Of a stretch of 8,338 nucleotides of DNA, positions 1 to 6,779 are shown in pieces (within the stretch, counting starts at the first letter, position 1; every line of letters begins with the position of its first letter). The stretch comes from Acidobacteriota bacterium. Lineage in GTDB: Bacteria > Acidobacteriota > Vicinamibacteria > Vicinamibacterales > CAVVIG01. The notes beneath the pieces were generated by a model. It searched no databases and was not told the DNA's origin. It saw only the letters and a program-made list of their open reading frames with translations. Made by a program: the position numbers and the translations under genes. Location: positions 1 to 8,338 of the forward strand of contig QHWL01000147.1 of the NCBI GenBank assembly GCA_003222555.1. Reading direction: 5' to 3'.

Positions 1-190
1 CGAGCAGCAGGCCGCCGTAAGCCGCCAGTTTTGCGCGCGTGACGCCGCGCGTCAGGTCGTCAATCGCGTACCGCAGCACCATCGGCGCGGCGAGCGCGAT
101 CGCCGTCGTGCCGACAACGCAACCGAGGCCCAACAGAAAGTCGCGGCGGTATCGAAGGGCATAGCCGAGCAGACGGCGAAACGGCGACAC
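1..190 (-). CDS. ABC exporter, membrane-domain N-terminus (partial)
   Basis: This is the first 63 codons of a gene that continues beyond the left edge. Read on the minus strand from a GTG at 190, the protein begins [20 protein letters not shown] and continues through a hydrophobic segment to [15 protein letters not shown]. This is the usual opening of a type IV (MsbA/LmrA-like) ABC exporter: a short basic amphipathic helix, then transmembrane helix 1 (about residues 18-38), then the periplasmic-side 'YAIDDL' turn typical of these half-transporters. The nucleotide-binding domain would lie outside the window, so the substrate cannot be named. No Shine-Dalgarno sequence precedes the GTG; instead a TATACT hexamer ends 6 nt upstream, which fits a leaderless transcript. 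The gene is divergent from cstA with an 80-nt gap. The family call is fairly sure; the exact start is less sure. Confidence 0.72.
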   Translation of the reverse strand, partial: MSPFRRLLGYALRYRRDFLLGLGCVVGTTAIALAAPMVLRYAIDDLTRGVTRAKLAAYGGLLL

Positions 191-196
191 GTCCCG

Positions 197-225
197 AGTA
201 TAGCCCGGGGTCGGCCGCCCTTCGA
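197..225 (-). promoter_or_regulatory. Candidate promoter of the ABC exporter gene, leaderless
   Basis: On the minus strand TATACT lies at 202-197, only 6 nt before the GTG start at 190. The transcript start expected from that -10 box falls on or next to the GTG. The -35 position with a 17-nt spacer (225-220) reads TCGAAG, a poor match to TTGACA. The -10 match is seen directly; its use is inferred. Confidence 0.35.
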
Positions 226-234
226 GGTCAGGAG

Positions 235-263
235 TGCACGCCGTCGGCGAATCCTGATAGAAT
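235..263 (+). promoter_or_regulatory. Candidate promoter of cstA, leaderless, inside an inverted repeat
   Basis: TAGAAT at 258-263 ends 7 nt before the cstA ATG at 271, so a transcript starting there would have almost no leader. The -35 position with a 17-nt spacer (235-240, TGCACG) is weak. A 6-bp inverted repeat, CGTCGG at 242-247 and CCGACG at 264-269, brackets the -10 box with centres 22 nt apart, about two helical turns, as a dimeric regulator site might. No Shine-Dalgarno sequence is visible before the ATG, which supports leaderless initiation. Confidence 0.38.
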
Positions 264-270
264 CCGACGC

Positions 271-2088
271 ATGCAGGCTCTGTATATCGTCATCCCGGTC
301 TTGGGCATCTTTGTCATTGCGTACCGCTATTACAGCGCGTTCATCGCGGCAAGAATCATGTCGCTTGACGACTCCCGAGTCACGCCGGCGCACTCGAAAT
401 TCGACGGCTCCAACTACTATCCGACCAGTCGGTGGGTGCTCTTCGGGCATCATTTTTCCGCCATCGCTGGCGCGGGGCCGCTCATCGGTCCGGTGCTCGC
501 GGCGCAGTTCGGCTACGCTCCGGGGCTCATCTGGCTCGTGGCTGGGGTGTGCCTCGCCGGCGCCGTCCACGATTTCATCACGCTATGGGCGTCGACAAGA
601 CGAGGCGGCCGGTCGCTGGCCGACATCGCGCGAACCGAAATCGGCCCGGTCGCCGGCACGATCGCAGCCGTCGCGGTGCTCTCCATTCTGATTATCGCGC
701 TGGCCGGGCTCGGCATCGCCGTCGTCAACGCGCTCGCCGAGAGCGCGTGGAGCACCTTCACGATCGGCGCGACCATTCCGATCGGAATCGCGATGGGCTT
801 CCACATGTTCGTGTTCAGGAAAGGCAACATCAGGGAGGCGACCATCGTCGGCGTGTTCTTGATGATCTTCGCCGTTCTGCTCGGCAGGCCGTTTGCCAAC
901 TCGTCGGCCGGACCCTACCTGGTTTTGTCGCGGCATCAGATCACTGCCGCTCTGGCGATGTACGGATTTGCCGGATCCGTGCTGCCCGTCTGGATGCTGC
1001 TCACACCGCGCGGGTACCTCAGCACGTTCATGAAAATCGGCACCATCGTCTTCCTCGCCATCGGCGTCATCGTCGTCAACCCCACGCTGCGGGCGCCGGC
1101 GTTCTCGTCGTTTGTGGGCGGCGGCGGGCCCATCATCCCGGGGCCGCTATACCCGTTCGTCTTCATCACGATCGCGTGCGGCGCAATTTCCGGATTCCAC
1201 TCGCTGATTTCGTCGGGCACCACGCCGAAGATGATCGACAAGGAGAGCGACATCCGTCCCATCGGGTACGGCGCGATGCTCTGTGAAGGATTCGTCGGCG
1301 TCATGGCGCTCATCGCCGCCACGGCGCTCCACCCCGGCGACTACTTTGCGATCAATACGTCCGCGTCGGTGTTCCAGGGCCTCGGGATGCCGGCGGTCAA
1401 TCTCGCCGCGCTGCAGACCGCGGTCGGCGAGAACGTCGTGGCCCGCCCGGGCGGCGCCGTGTCGCTGGCGGTCGGCATGGCCCAGATCTTCAGCGGCCTT
1501 CCCGGCATGCGCGGCCTGATGGCCTACTGGTATCACTTCGCCATCATGTTCGAGGCGCTCTTCATCCTCACCACGATCGACGCGGGCACCCGCGTCGGCC
1601 GGTTCCTTCTCCAGGAGTTCATCGGCCGCGCGTGGAAGCCGTTCGGGCAGCCCGACTGGCTCCCGGGTTCACTCATCTCGACCTCGCTGATGGTGCTCGG
1701 GTGGGCGTATTTCATCTGGACGGGTAGCATCAACACCATCTGGCCGATGTTCGGCATCGCGAACCAGCTGCTCGCGGCGGTCGCGCTCGCCGTCGGCACG
1801 ACCATCCTCATCAACATGGGCCGCGCGAAGTACGCGTGGGTCACTCTCGCCCCTCTTTGTTTTCTGAGCGTGACGACGCTCACGGCGGGGTACATGAGCG
1901 TGCGCGACAACTTCTGGCCGATGGCCGTTGGCCCCAACCCCGAGCTGCACGTTCAGGGCTACGTCGACTCGATTTGCACCTCCTTTCTCATGGTGCTGTG
2001 CGTCATCATTCTGGTGTCCGCCGCGCGCCGGTGGATGCTCGTGATGACCGGACGGGAGCCAGTGGTGCTGGAGCTCGCGAAGGCGTAA
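271..2088 (+). CDS. cstA: Carbon starvation protein CstA, membrane transporter
   Basis: A 605-residue polytopic inner-membrane protein of the CstA family, whose characterised E. coli members (CstA, BtsT) import pyruvate by proton symport and have been linked to peptide uptake. Family signatures are easy to see: [20 protein letters not shown] (residues 44-63) followed by [18 protein letters not shown], then [15 protein letters not shown] (308-322), [20 protein letters not shown] (421-440) and [13 protein letters not shown] (491-503). Many hydrophobic segments of 18-22 residues run from residue 4 to about 585. The protein is shorter than the roughly 700-residue E. coli members, as are many homologues outside enterics; the final 20 residues are hydrophilic and short. 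The ATG at 271 opens directly into transmembrane helix 1, and no earlier in-frame start looks better. It stands alone on its strand, with no visible two-component (BtsSR-like) partner. The transported compound is inferred from family only. Confidence 0.95.
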   Translation: MQALYIVIPVLGIFVIAYRYYSAFIAARIMSLDDSRVTPAHSKFDGSNYYPTSRWVLFGHHFSAIAGAGPLIGPVLAAQFGYAPGLIWLVAGVCLAGAVHDFITLWASTRRGGRSLADIARTEIGPVAGTIAAVAVLSILIIALAGLGIAVVNALAESAWSTFTIGATIPIGIAMGFHMFVFRKGNIREATIVGVFLMIFAVLLGRPFANSSAGPYLVLSRHQITAALAMYGFAGSVLPVWMLLTPRGYLSTFMKIGTIVFLAIGVIVVNPTLRAPAFSSFVGGGGPIIPGPLYPFVFITIACGAISGFHSLISSGTTPKMIDKESDIRPIGYGAMLCEGFVGVMALIAATALHPGDYFAINTSASVFQGLGMPAVNLAALQTAVGENVVARPGGAVSLAVGMAQIFSGLPGMRGLMAYWYHFAIMFEALFILTTIDAGTRVGRFLLQEFIGRAWKPFGQPDWLPGSLISTSLMVLGWAYFIWTGSINTIWPMFGIANQLLAAVALAVGTTILINMGRAKYAWVTLAPLCFLSVTTLTAGYMSVRDNFWPMAVGPNPELHVQGYVDSICTSFLMVLCVIILVSAARRWMLVMTGREPVVLELAKA

Positions 2089-2155
2089 GCGTAGTCATCG
2101 CGGTCGGGCGGGGCCATGAAAAAGCTCGACAAAACCAATCCGTGCCCTCGGCTCG

Positions 2156-2177
2156 TTTCCGTGTCCTCCGTGGTAGC
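2156..2177 (+). repeat. Diverged single arm of the AAGGACACG-type intergenic repeat
   Basis: In the 201-nt spacer after cstA, 2159-2177 (CCGTGTCCTCCGTGGTAGC) matches the right arm of the palindrome at 3166-3235 (positions 3221-3239) at 14 of 19 bases, and all five differences are transitions. It looks like a decayed half copy of the same repeat. A 7-bp inverted repeat (GCTCGTT at 2151-2157, AACGAGC at 2194-2200) encloses it and may fold in RNA. Otherwise the spacer holds only a TATTCT (2232-2237) that could serve as a -10 for the next gene, without a good -35. Confidence 0.4.
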
Positions 2178-2289
2178 GTTTTTCGTTTCCGCCAACGAGC
2201 TGCAAAAGTCCCCCCGACGCGCCGCTCGTGTTATTCTCTGAGAACCCCAGCCTGGCCCGGTCGTCTCTGCCAGAGAGAACACGAACCCT

Positions 2290-3132
2290 ATGCCGAAACA
2301 AGTTGCTATCCGTTTGTACGCGTTTGCCGGCCTCACCGCGGCGCTCCTGCTCCTGGCATCGCCAGCAAGTGCCCAGTTCGTCCCGCGTCCGCTCAATGAC
2401 CCGGCCACGGGCGAGACATACCACATCGAAGGCGGTGTCGGTTTCTGGTTTCCGGGCGCCCAGATGGTCGTGTCGAGCGAGTCGCTGGGTATTGTCGGGA
2501 CTCCGGCCGAGCAGTTGATCGATTTGAAGAGCGACCTCGGGTTGACCGATCAGCACTTTTCCGAGCTTCACCTCGTGTTGCGGCCGAGCAACACGAGCAA
2601 ATTCCGCCTTCAGTACATCCCGATCAATTACACCCAGTCTGCCGTCATCAGGCGCACCATCGTCTTCAACGGCCAGCGATACAGTGTCGGGTTGCCGGTC
2701 AACTCGAGCCTGAGCTGGAAGGCCTACCGGTTCGGCTACGAATACGATTTCGTCCAGACGAATCGCGGGTACGCGGGTTTCCTCGTCGAAGCCAAGTACA
2801 CCGACGTCCAAGTACAGCTCGACAGCCCGATTACGAGCGAATTTGCCAGGGCCCAGGCGCCGATTCCGGCCCTTGGCGGCATCGGCCGGGTGTACGTCGT
2901 GCCGAACATTTCGATCACAGTGGACATCAGCGGCTTCAAGCTGCCGGAGAAGCTGATCAAGGGCAGCACCGGCCACTACATCGACGTCGATGTCTATGGC
3001 ACCATCAATTTCACGAACAACTTCGGAGCGCAGTTGGGGTACCGGTCGTTCGACGTCGGCTACGTCGTGACCCACGACACCGGTTCGTTCAAGTTGAAAG
3101 GGTTATACCTAGGGGCGGTCGCCCGGTACTGA
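2290..3132 (+). CDS. Putative outer-membrane beta-barrel protein, function unknown
   Basis: A 280-residue exported protein that I cannot assign to a named family. It has a classic signal peptide: basic start MPKQVAIR, hydrophobic core at about residues 9-23, and SPASA before a likely signal peptidase I cut at 28/29. The mature part (about 252 residues) is rich in alternating polar/hydrophobic stretches typical of beta strands, for example KFRLQYIPINYTQSAVIRRT (104-123), WKAYRFGYEYDF (143-154), YAGFLVEAKYTDVQVQL (161-177), YIDVDVYGTINF (230-241) and FKLKGLYLGAVARY (267-280). It ends in Tyr, as many BAM-inserted outer-membrane proteins do. An 8-10-strand barrel is a reasonable guess. A weak ribosome site (AGAGAGAA, 2272-2279) lies 10 nt before the ATG. 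It is monocistronic and convergent with the aminotransferase gene. Barrel call is likely; role unknown. Confidence 0.85.
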   Translation: MPKQVAIRLYAFAGLTAALLLLASPASAQFVPRPLNDPATGETYHIEGGVGFWFPGAQMVVSSESLGIVGTPAEQLIDLKSDLGLTDQHFSELHLVLRPSNTSKFRLQYIPINYTQSAVIRRTIVFNGQRYSVGLPVNSSLSWKAYRFGYEYDFVQTNRGYAGFLVEAKYTDVQVQLDSPITSEFARAQAPIPALGGIGRVYVVPNISITVDISGFKLPEKLIKGSTGHYIDVDVYGTINFTNNFGAQLGYRSFDVGYVVTHDTGSFKLKGLYLGAVARY

Positions 3133-3165
3133 CGCTGCGCTCACCTGCTACCGCTCGCTGAGCTG

Positions 3166-3235
3166 CCACCAAGGACACGAAGGACACAAAGGACAAGCCC
3201 AAAGAGATTCTTTGTGTCCTTCGTATCCTTTGTGG
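3166..3235. repeat. Intergenic palindrome with 9-nt sub-repeats, possible bidirectional terminator
   Basis: Arms 3166-3191 and 3210-3235 are inverted copies of 26 bp with 24 matches, separated by an 18-nt loop (3192-3209). Within the left arm the unit AAGGACACG recurs: AAGGACACG at 3171, AAGGACACA at 3180, then AAAGGACA. The element fills the gap between two convergent genes, 33 nt after the barrel gene's stop and 4 nt beyond the aminotransferase's stop. It would form a long RNA hairpin from either strand; from the minus strand one mismatch becomes a G-U pair. Neither side has a clear U-tract, so it is not a textbook intrinsic terminator. The sequence style resembles intergenic 'CCTTCGTGTCCTTCGTGG' repeats that I recall from several environmental phyla; this recollection is not verified. 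Confidence 0.8.
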
Positions 3236-3239
3236 TAGT

Positions 3240-4436
3240 TCAGCGCTGATTGGCTCGCTTCATGCCGACGGGCACGAGCTTTTCCAAACGCTGATCGGCC
3301 TCGACGAGCGTTTCGTCCCGCTTACAGAAACAGAAACGCAGCTTGGAGCGGCCCTTTCCGGCATCCTTGTAGAAGCTGCTCCCCGGCACCGCGGCGACGC
3401 CCACACTCTTCACCAGATACCTGGCGAACTCGACATCGTCGGAGAATCCGAAGCTGCTGATGTCGGTCATGATGTAGTACGCGCCGAACGGCTTGTAGCA
3501 CGTGAAATGATGCCGCTCGAGGATGTCGAGCAGCATGTCGCGGCCCCGCTGATAGTGGGCGGCGAGATCGCGATAGTACTGGTCGGCCAGCCCGAGCGCG
3601 ACGGCACCGGCCTCCTGCAGCGGCGCGGGCGCGCCGACAGTGAGAAAGTCGTGGACCTTTCTGATCGCGCCGGTGAGCGAGGGCGGAGAAATCGTCCAGC
3701 CGACACGCCAGCCGGTGACGCTGTAGGTCTTCGACAGGCTGTTGATCGTCACCGTGCGATCGGCCATCCCATCAATCGTCGCGATCGGAATGTGCCGGTG
3801 ACCGTCGTAGGTAATGTGCTCGTAGATCTCATCCGAGATCGCAGTCGCGTCCCATTTGCGGCAGAGCGCGCCGATCGTTTCGAGCTCCTCTCGGGCGAAC
3901 ACCTTGCCGGTCGGGTTGTTCGGCGTATTGATGATGATGGCCTTCGTGCGGGCGTTGAACGCCGCGGCCAGCTCGTCGGGATCGAACGTCCAGTCTGGCT
4001 CGCGCAGCGTGACGTATCGCGGCGTGGCGCCCGACAGAATCGCATCCGGCCCGTAGTTCTCGTAGAAGGGCTCGAAGACGATGACTTCGTCGCCCGGATC
4101 GATGAGGGCCATCATGGTGGACATCATCGCCTCGGTCGCGCCGCAGCACACCGTGATCTGCTCGTCGGGAATCACGCGGAGTCCGTAGCGCCGCTCGAAC
4201 TCGCGAGCGATCGCCTCGCGCAGCGGGCGCGCGCCCCACGTGACCGCGTACTGGTTGATGTCGGCGTTGATTGCCGCACACGCCGCGTCCTTGACGGCGG
4301 CGGGCGCCGGAAAATCCGGAAATCCCTGCGACAGGTTGACGCCCCCATGAAGCTCATTGAGCCTGGTCATCTCGCGGATGACCGACTCGGTGAACTGGGT
4401 GGCCTTCTTCGATCCGGTGAGCTTGGACATTTTCAT
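3240..4436 (-). CDS. PLP-dependent aminotransferase, class I/II
   Basis: A 398-residue fold-type I aminotransferase, complete in length for the family. Visible motifs: GGVNLSQGFPDFPAP near the N-terminus (31-45), as in kynurenine/glutamine/methionine aminotransferases; NQYAVTWGARPLREAI (61-76); CCGATEAM (97-104), the phosphate-binding turn; TPNNPTGKVF (171-180); SDEIYEHI with Asp202 and Tyr205 contacting the pyridine ring; the Schiff-base Lys236 in SLSKTYSVTGWRVGW; and Arg367 in KLRFCF for the substrate carboxylate. It therefore moves an amino group between an amino acid and a 2-oxo acid in the cytoplasm. The NLSQGFPDF signature favours the kynurenine/methionine-type branch over strict aspartate aminotransferase, but the substrate cannot be fixed from sequence. 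It starts 16 nt after the transglycosylase stop, hence the last gene of that operon. ATG at 4436 is taken; an in-frame ATG two codons later is possible. No strong ribosome site is seen. Confidence 0.93.
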   Translation of the reverse strand: MKMSKLTGSKKATQFTESVIREMTRLNELHGGVNLSQGFPDFPAPAAVKDAACAAINADINQYAVTWGARPLREAIAREFERRYGLRVIPDEQITVCCGATEAMMSTMMALIDPGDEVIVFEPFYENYGPDAILSGATPRYVTLREPDWTFDPDELAAAFNARTKAIIINTPNNPTGKVFAREELETIGALCRKWDATAISDEIYEHITYDGHRHIPIATIDGMADRTVTINSLSKTYSVTGWRVGWTISPPSLTGAIRKVHDFLTVGAPAPLQEAGAVALGLADQYYRDLAAHYQRGRDMLLDILERHHFTCYKPFGAYYIMTDISSFGFSDDVEFARYLVKSVGVAAVPGSSFYKDAGKGRSKLRFCFCKRDETLVEADQRLEKLVPVGMKRANQR

Positions 4437-4452
4437 GCGGCGGCCGCGGGCG

Positions 4453-4842
4453 CTAGCCGACGCGGCTCTTCTTCCTTTTCTTCGCTACCGACGACTTCTT
4501 TTTCGACGGAGCGGACGCTTTCGCTTTGGCTCGCGCGGGACTCGCGACGCGCGGTCCGGCCGGACCCGCGTCGGTCGCTTCCTCACCGGTCGGCGCCGGA
4601 GCCGATCCATAAAGCCGGCGGTAATCCTCGGCGGTACCGAGAATTCTCTTCACGTAGTTCTGCGTCTCGGGGAACGGAATGTCCTCGATGAACTCGTCCT
4701 GATCGATGCCCGGCCGCTCCGAGATCCAGCGCAAGACCCGGCTCTCGCCGGCGTTGTAGCTCGCGAGCGCCAAATGCACCGCGCCAAACTGACTCACTAG
4801 ATCTGCGAGGTAGGCCGTCCCCATCTCGATGTTGGGCTCGGC
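4453..4842 (-). pseudogene. Lytic transglycosylase, detached C-terminal part after frameshift
   Basis: This is the rest of the Slt catalytic domain, read one frame away from the upstream part. It begins around AEPNIEMGTAYLADL and continues with VHLALASYNAGESRVLRWI and DIPFPETQNYVKRILGTAEDY, the standard second half of Slt domains, including the SYNAG motif. After the domain comes a low-complexity Ala/Lys/Arg-rich basic tail of about 45 residues ending KKRKKSRVG. An ATG at 4824 could in principle start a 123-residue protein, but that product would lack the catalytic glutamate. The stop TAG at 4455-4453 is 16 nt before the aminotransferase start. This piece and the upstream one (from 6779) are parts of one ancestral gene. 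Confidence 0.8.
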
Positions 4843-6779
4843 GGAGGCAGTGTTTTCGCGTAGCGGCGCCCGGTCGACGGCAGAAGCTGCATCAGACCGA
4901 CGGCGTGCGACGACGACCGGATGTCGCGTACGAAGGTCGACTCCTGGGCAACGAGCGCCGCGAGAAGGTACGGATCGAGGCTGCGCTGCGCGGCGTGCTT
5001 CTGGATCAAATCCCAGTAGGCAATGGGAAAGATGACCCGTAGAACGTCCTTTGGAAGGTCTTCTCCTCCGGCCGCCATGAACTGGGGATAGGCCCGCCTC
5101 ATCGTGTTGACGGCTGCCCGGTACAGGCCGAATTGTCGGGAGCCCGACTCCGCCTGGCCCTGCTGATGGTAAATCCAGGCGAGCGTCGCGTCGATGGGCG
5201 GCGAGTCGCCCCAGACTGTTTGGGCGTAGTGGAGCTCGTCGATCGCCTGATCGTACAGCTCGAGCCCGAGCAGCGCGCGGACGAGCGGCTCCGTTGGCGG
5301 AAGCGGCAGAGGGGCCGCTTGGGAGACCTCTGCACCCGAAGGGTCGCTCGTCTGGGTGTCGACGATGAGCCGCCGTGTCGGCACGCGGGTCTGTTGGTCC
5401 GTGAGATGCGCGGCCGCCATTCGACCGTAGTAGCTGTTGAGATAGTCGGTCGCCACGAGCGCGTAGCGCGCCTCGGCGAGCGGTCGCTCGTTGAGGGCCT
5501 CGTGCGCCCGCGCCGCCCAGTACAGCCACGGCGGCCGGTAGTCGGACCGCGGGAAATCGGCGGCCGCTCTCTCGAAGATGCGTGCCGTCTCAGCGTAGCT
5601 TCCACCCCTGTACGCCCGCCAGCCGATCTTCCACGCCGCACGCGCCGCGTACCGTCCGGTCGGGAATTTTTCGTACAGCTCGCGGAACGTCCGGTCGGCG
5701 CTGTCGTCGTCGTCCTGCCGGATGTAGTCGGTCGCGAGACTGTTGAGCGCTTCCTCGGCCCAGCTCTGCGCGGGAAAAGTGGCGACGATGTAGCGAACCG
5801 TTTTCAGGTACTCATCGTGCGCGCCGAGCTCGCGAAGCGAGAGGGCGTGAAAGAACAGCGCTTCGGCTTGGCGCGACGCGCGATCGATATACGCGCGCAG
5901 GCCGTCGCGCGCGTTGCGGGGACGCTTCAGGAAATAGTCGCTTTCGGCGAGCCGCAGGTTGACCAGCTCTCGATCGTCGCCCTGAGCGGCGCTTCGCAGC
6001 CCCTCGAACGCCGTCCGCGCCTGCGCGTACCGCTTGCCTCCGAAGAGCCGCTCGGCACGTCCCAGTTCCAGCTTGTAGCGAACGCTGCCGGCCGCGATCG
6101 GCTGGCTGTTGTAGAACCAATCGATCTCGGTCCCGGCCACCGACGACAAATCGCTGAACGGGAACTCGTAGTACACGCGCGCGAACGCTGTTTGGGCCTT
6201 TTCCAAATCGCCGGTGGCTTTCGCGGCTCTGCCGACGCGCACCAGCACATCGTCTGGCGCCGTCGTCTTGACCGCCGAGAGCCGTTCGTAGATGGCGAGG
6301 GCGGCCCCTTGATCACCGAGGACCTCATCGCACTCCGCTTCGCGCAGCGCCGCGGCTTCCATCAGAAACCCGGCCGGCTCGCGCGCCAGCAGGGTCTGGA
6401 ACGTGAGGCGCGCCTCGTCGGGATGTCCGAGCCGAAGTTCGGCCAGAGCCTTGTAATACTCCGCGTAATGGATGAGCAGTCCCTGCCGGACGGAAGGCTG
6501 CGAGAGTATCGGCAGCGCCTTCCCGTACTCGCCGTCGACCTCGAACTTGACCGCCGACACAAACGCGTCGAGCGCCGCAGTCCTGGCGCCGCGACCCTTG
6601 TCCGGCACCATCCACAGCTGTGACAGCTCGCGCGGCACTCGAGGATGGTTCGTCGGACGGAGCGTCACGGCGCTCGATTGGGACGCGTTCTCGGCAGCTT
6701 CCTGCTGCGCCTTCGGCTTGGCCGCCGGCCCGACGGCGGTCAACGCGAGCGCAAGGGCCAGGGAAAGTTTCAACTTCAA
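4797..6779 (-). CDS. Slt-type soluble lytic transglycosylase, frameshifted in catalytic domain
   Basis: Members of this family cleave peptidoglycan glycan strands in the periplasm, leaving 1,6-anhydro ends. The 660-residue open frame has a signal peptide (MKLKLSLALALALTAVG...), a long helical region with TPR-like repeats (about 60-560; for example GEYGKALPIL, GDLEKAQTAFARVYYEFP, GGSYAETARIFERAAADFP), and the start of a Slt domain: PIAYWDLIQKHA, LVAQESTF with the expected catalytic Glu613, and HAVGLMQLLPSTGRRYAKTL. Homology then stops: the last 16 residues are Pro/Ser/Arg-rich nonsense, while the continuation (NIEMGTAYLADL...) appears in the -1 frame. Compared with the usual spacing, about 9 residues between YAKTL and NIxMG are also missing, so a deletion of about 26 nt is the simplest cause. 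The start is TTG at 6779, overlapping the preceding gene's TGA by 4 nt (TTGA), which suggests coupled translation. No better start is in the frame. Confidence 0.85.
   Translation of the reverse strand: MKLKLSLALALALTAVGPAAKPKAQQEAAENASQSSAVTLRPTNHPRVPRELSQLWMVPDKGRGARTAALDAFVSAVKFEVDGEYGKALPILSQPSVRQGLLIHYAEYYKALAELRLGHPDEARLTFQTLLAREPAGFLMEAAALREAECDEVLGDQGAALAIYERLSAVKTTAPDDVLVRVGRAAKATGDLEKAQTAFARVYYEFPFSDLSSVAGTEIDWFYNSQPIAAGSVRYKLELGRAERLFGGKRYAQARTAFEGLRSAAQGDDRELVNLRLAESDYFLKRPRNARDGLRAYIDRASRQAEALFFHALSLRELGAHDEYLKTVRYIVATFPAQSWAEEALNSLATDYIRQDDDDSADRTFRELYEKFPTGRYAARAAWKIGWRAYRGGSYAETARIFERAAADFPRSDYRPPWLYWAARAHEALNERPLAEARYALVATDYLNSYYGRMAAAHLTDQQTRVPTRRLIVDTQTSDPSGAEVSQAAPLPLPPTEPLVRALLGLELYDQAIDELHYAQTVWGDSPPIDATLAWIYHQQGQAESGSRQFGLYRAAVNTMRRAYPQFMAAGGEDLPKDVLRVIFPIAYWDLIQKHAAQRSLDPYLLAALVAQESTFVRDIRSSSHAVGLMQLLPSTGRRYAKTLPPPSPTSRWGRPTSQI

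Noticed and set aside
2095..3075. 326-codon minus-strand open frame opposite the barrel protein
   Set aside because: The plus-strand frame has a textbook signal peptide and barrel pattern; this one looks like its complement and has no motif.
3166..3235. CRISPR array or textbook intrinsic terminator
   Set aside because: The repeats are 9-nt and inverted with no spacers, so not CRISPR; no U-tract follows either arm, so it is not a canonical intrinsic terminator.
3507..4691. 394-codon plus-strand open frame across the aminotransferase gene
   Set aside because: It is antisense to a gene with complete catalytic motifs. Its translation is Arg/Asp/Gly-rich without domains, as expected from the opposite strand of GC-rich coding DNA.
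4845..4860. Programmed -1 ribosomal frameshift to join the two transglycosylase halves
   Set aside because: The shift direction is right and there is an A-run (GCGAAAACA), but it does not fit the X XXY YYZ slippery pattern, and about 9 residues are missing as well, so a deletion explains the data better.
4453..5529. 358-codon minus-strand frame as an independent full gene
   Set aside because: Only the part after about 4842 resembles a real protein; the earlier part is an out-of-frame reading of the transglycosylase.
5133..6623. 496-codon plus-strand open frame across the transglycosylase gene
   Set aside because: It is antisense to clear TPR/Slt sequence, shows low-complexity Arg/Val/Leu composition and has no recognisable motif.
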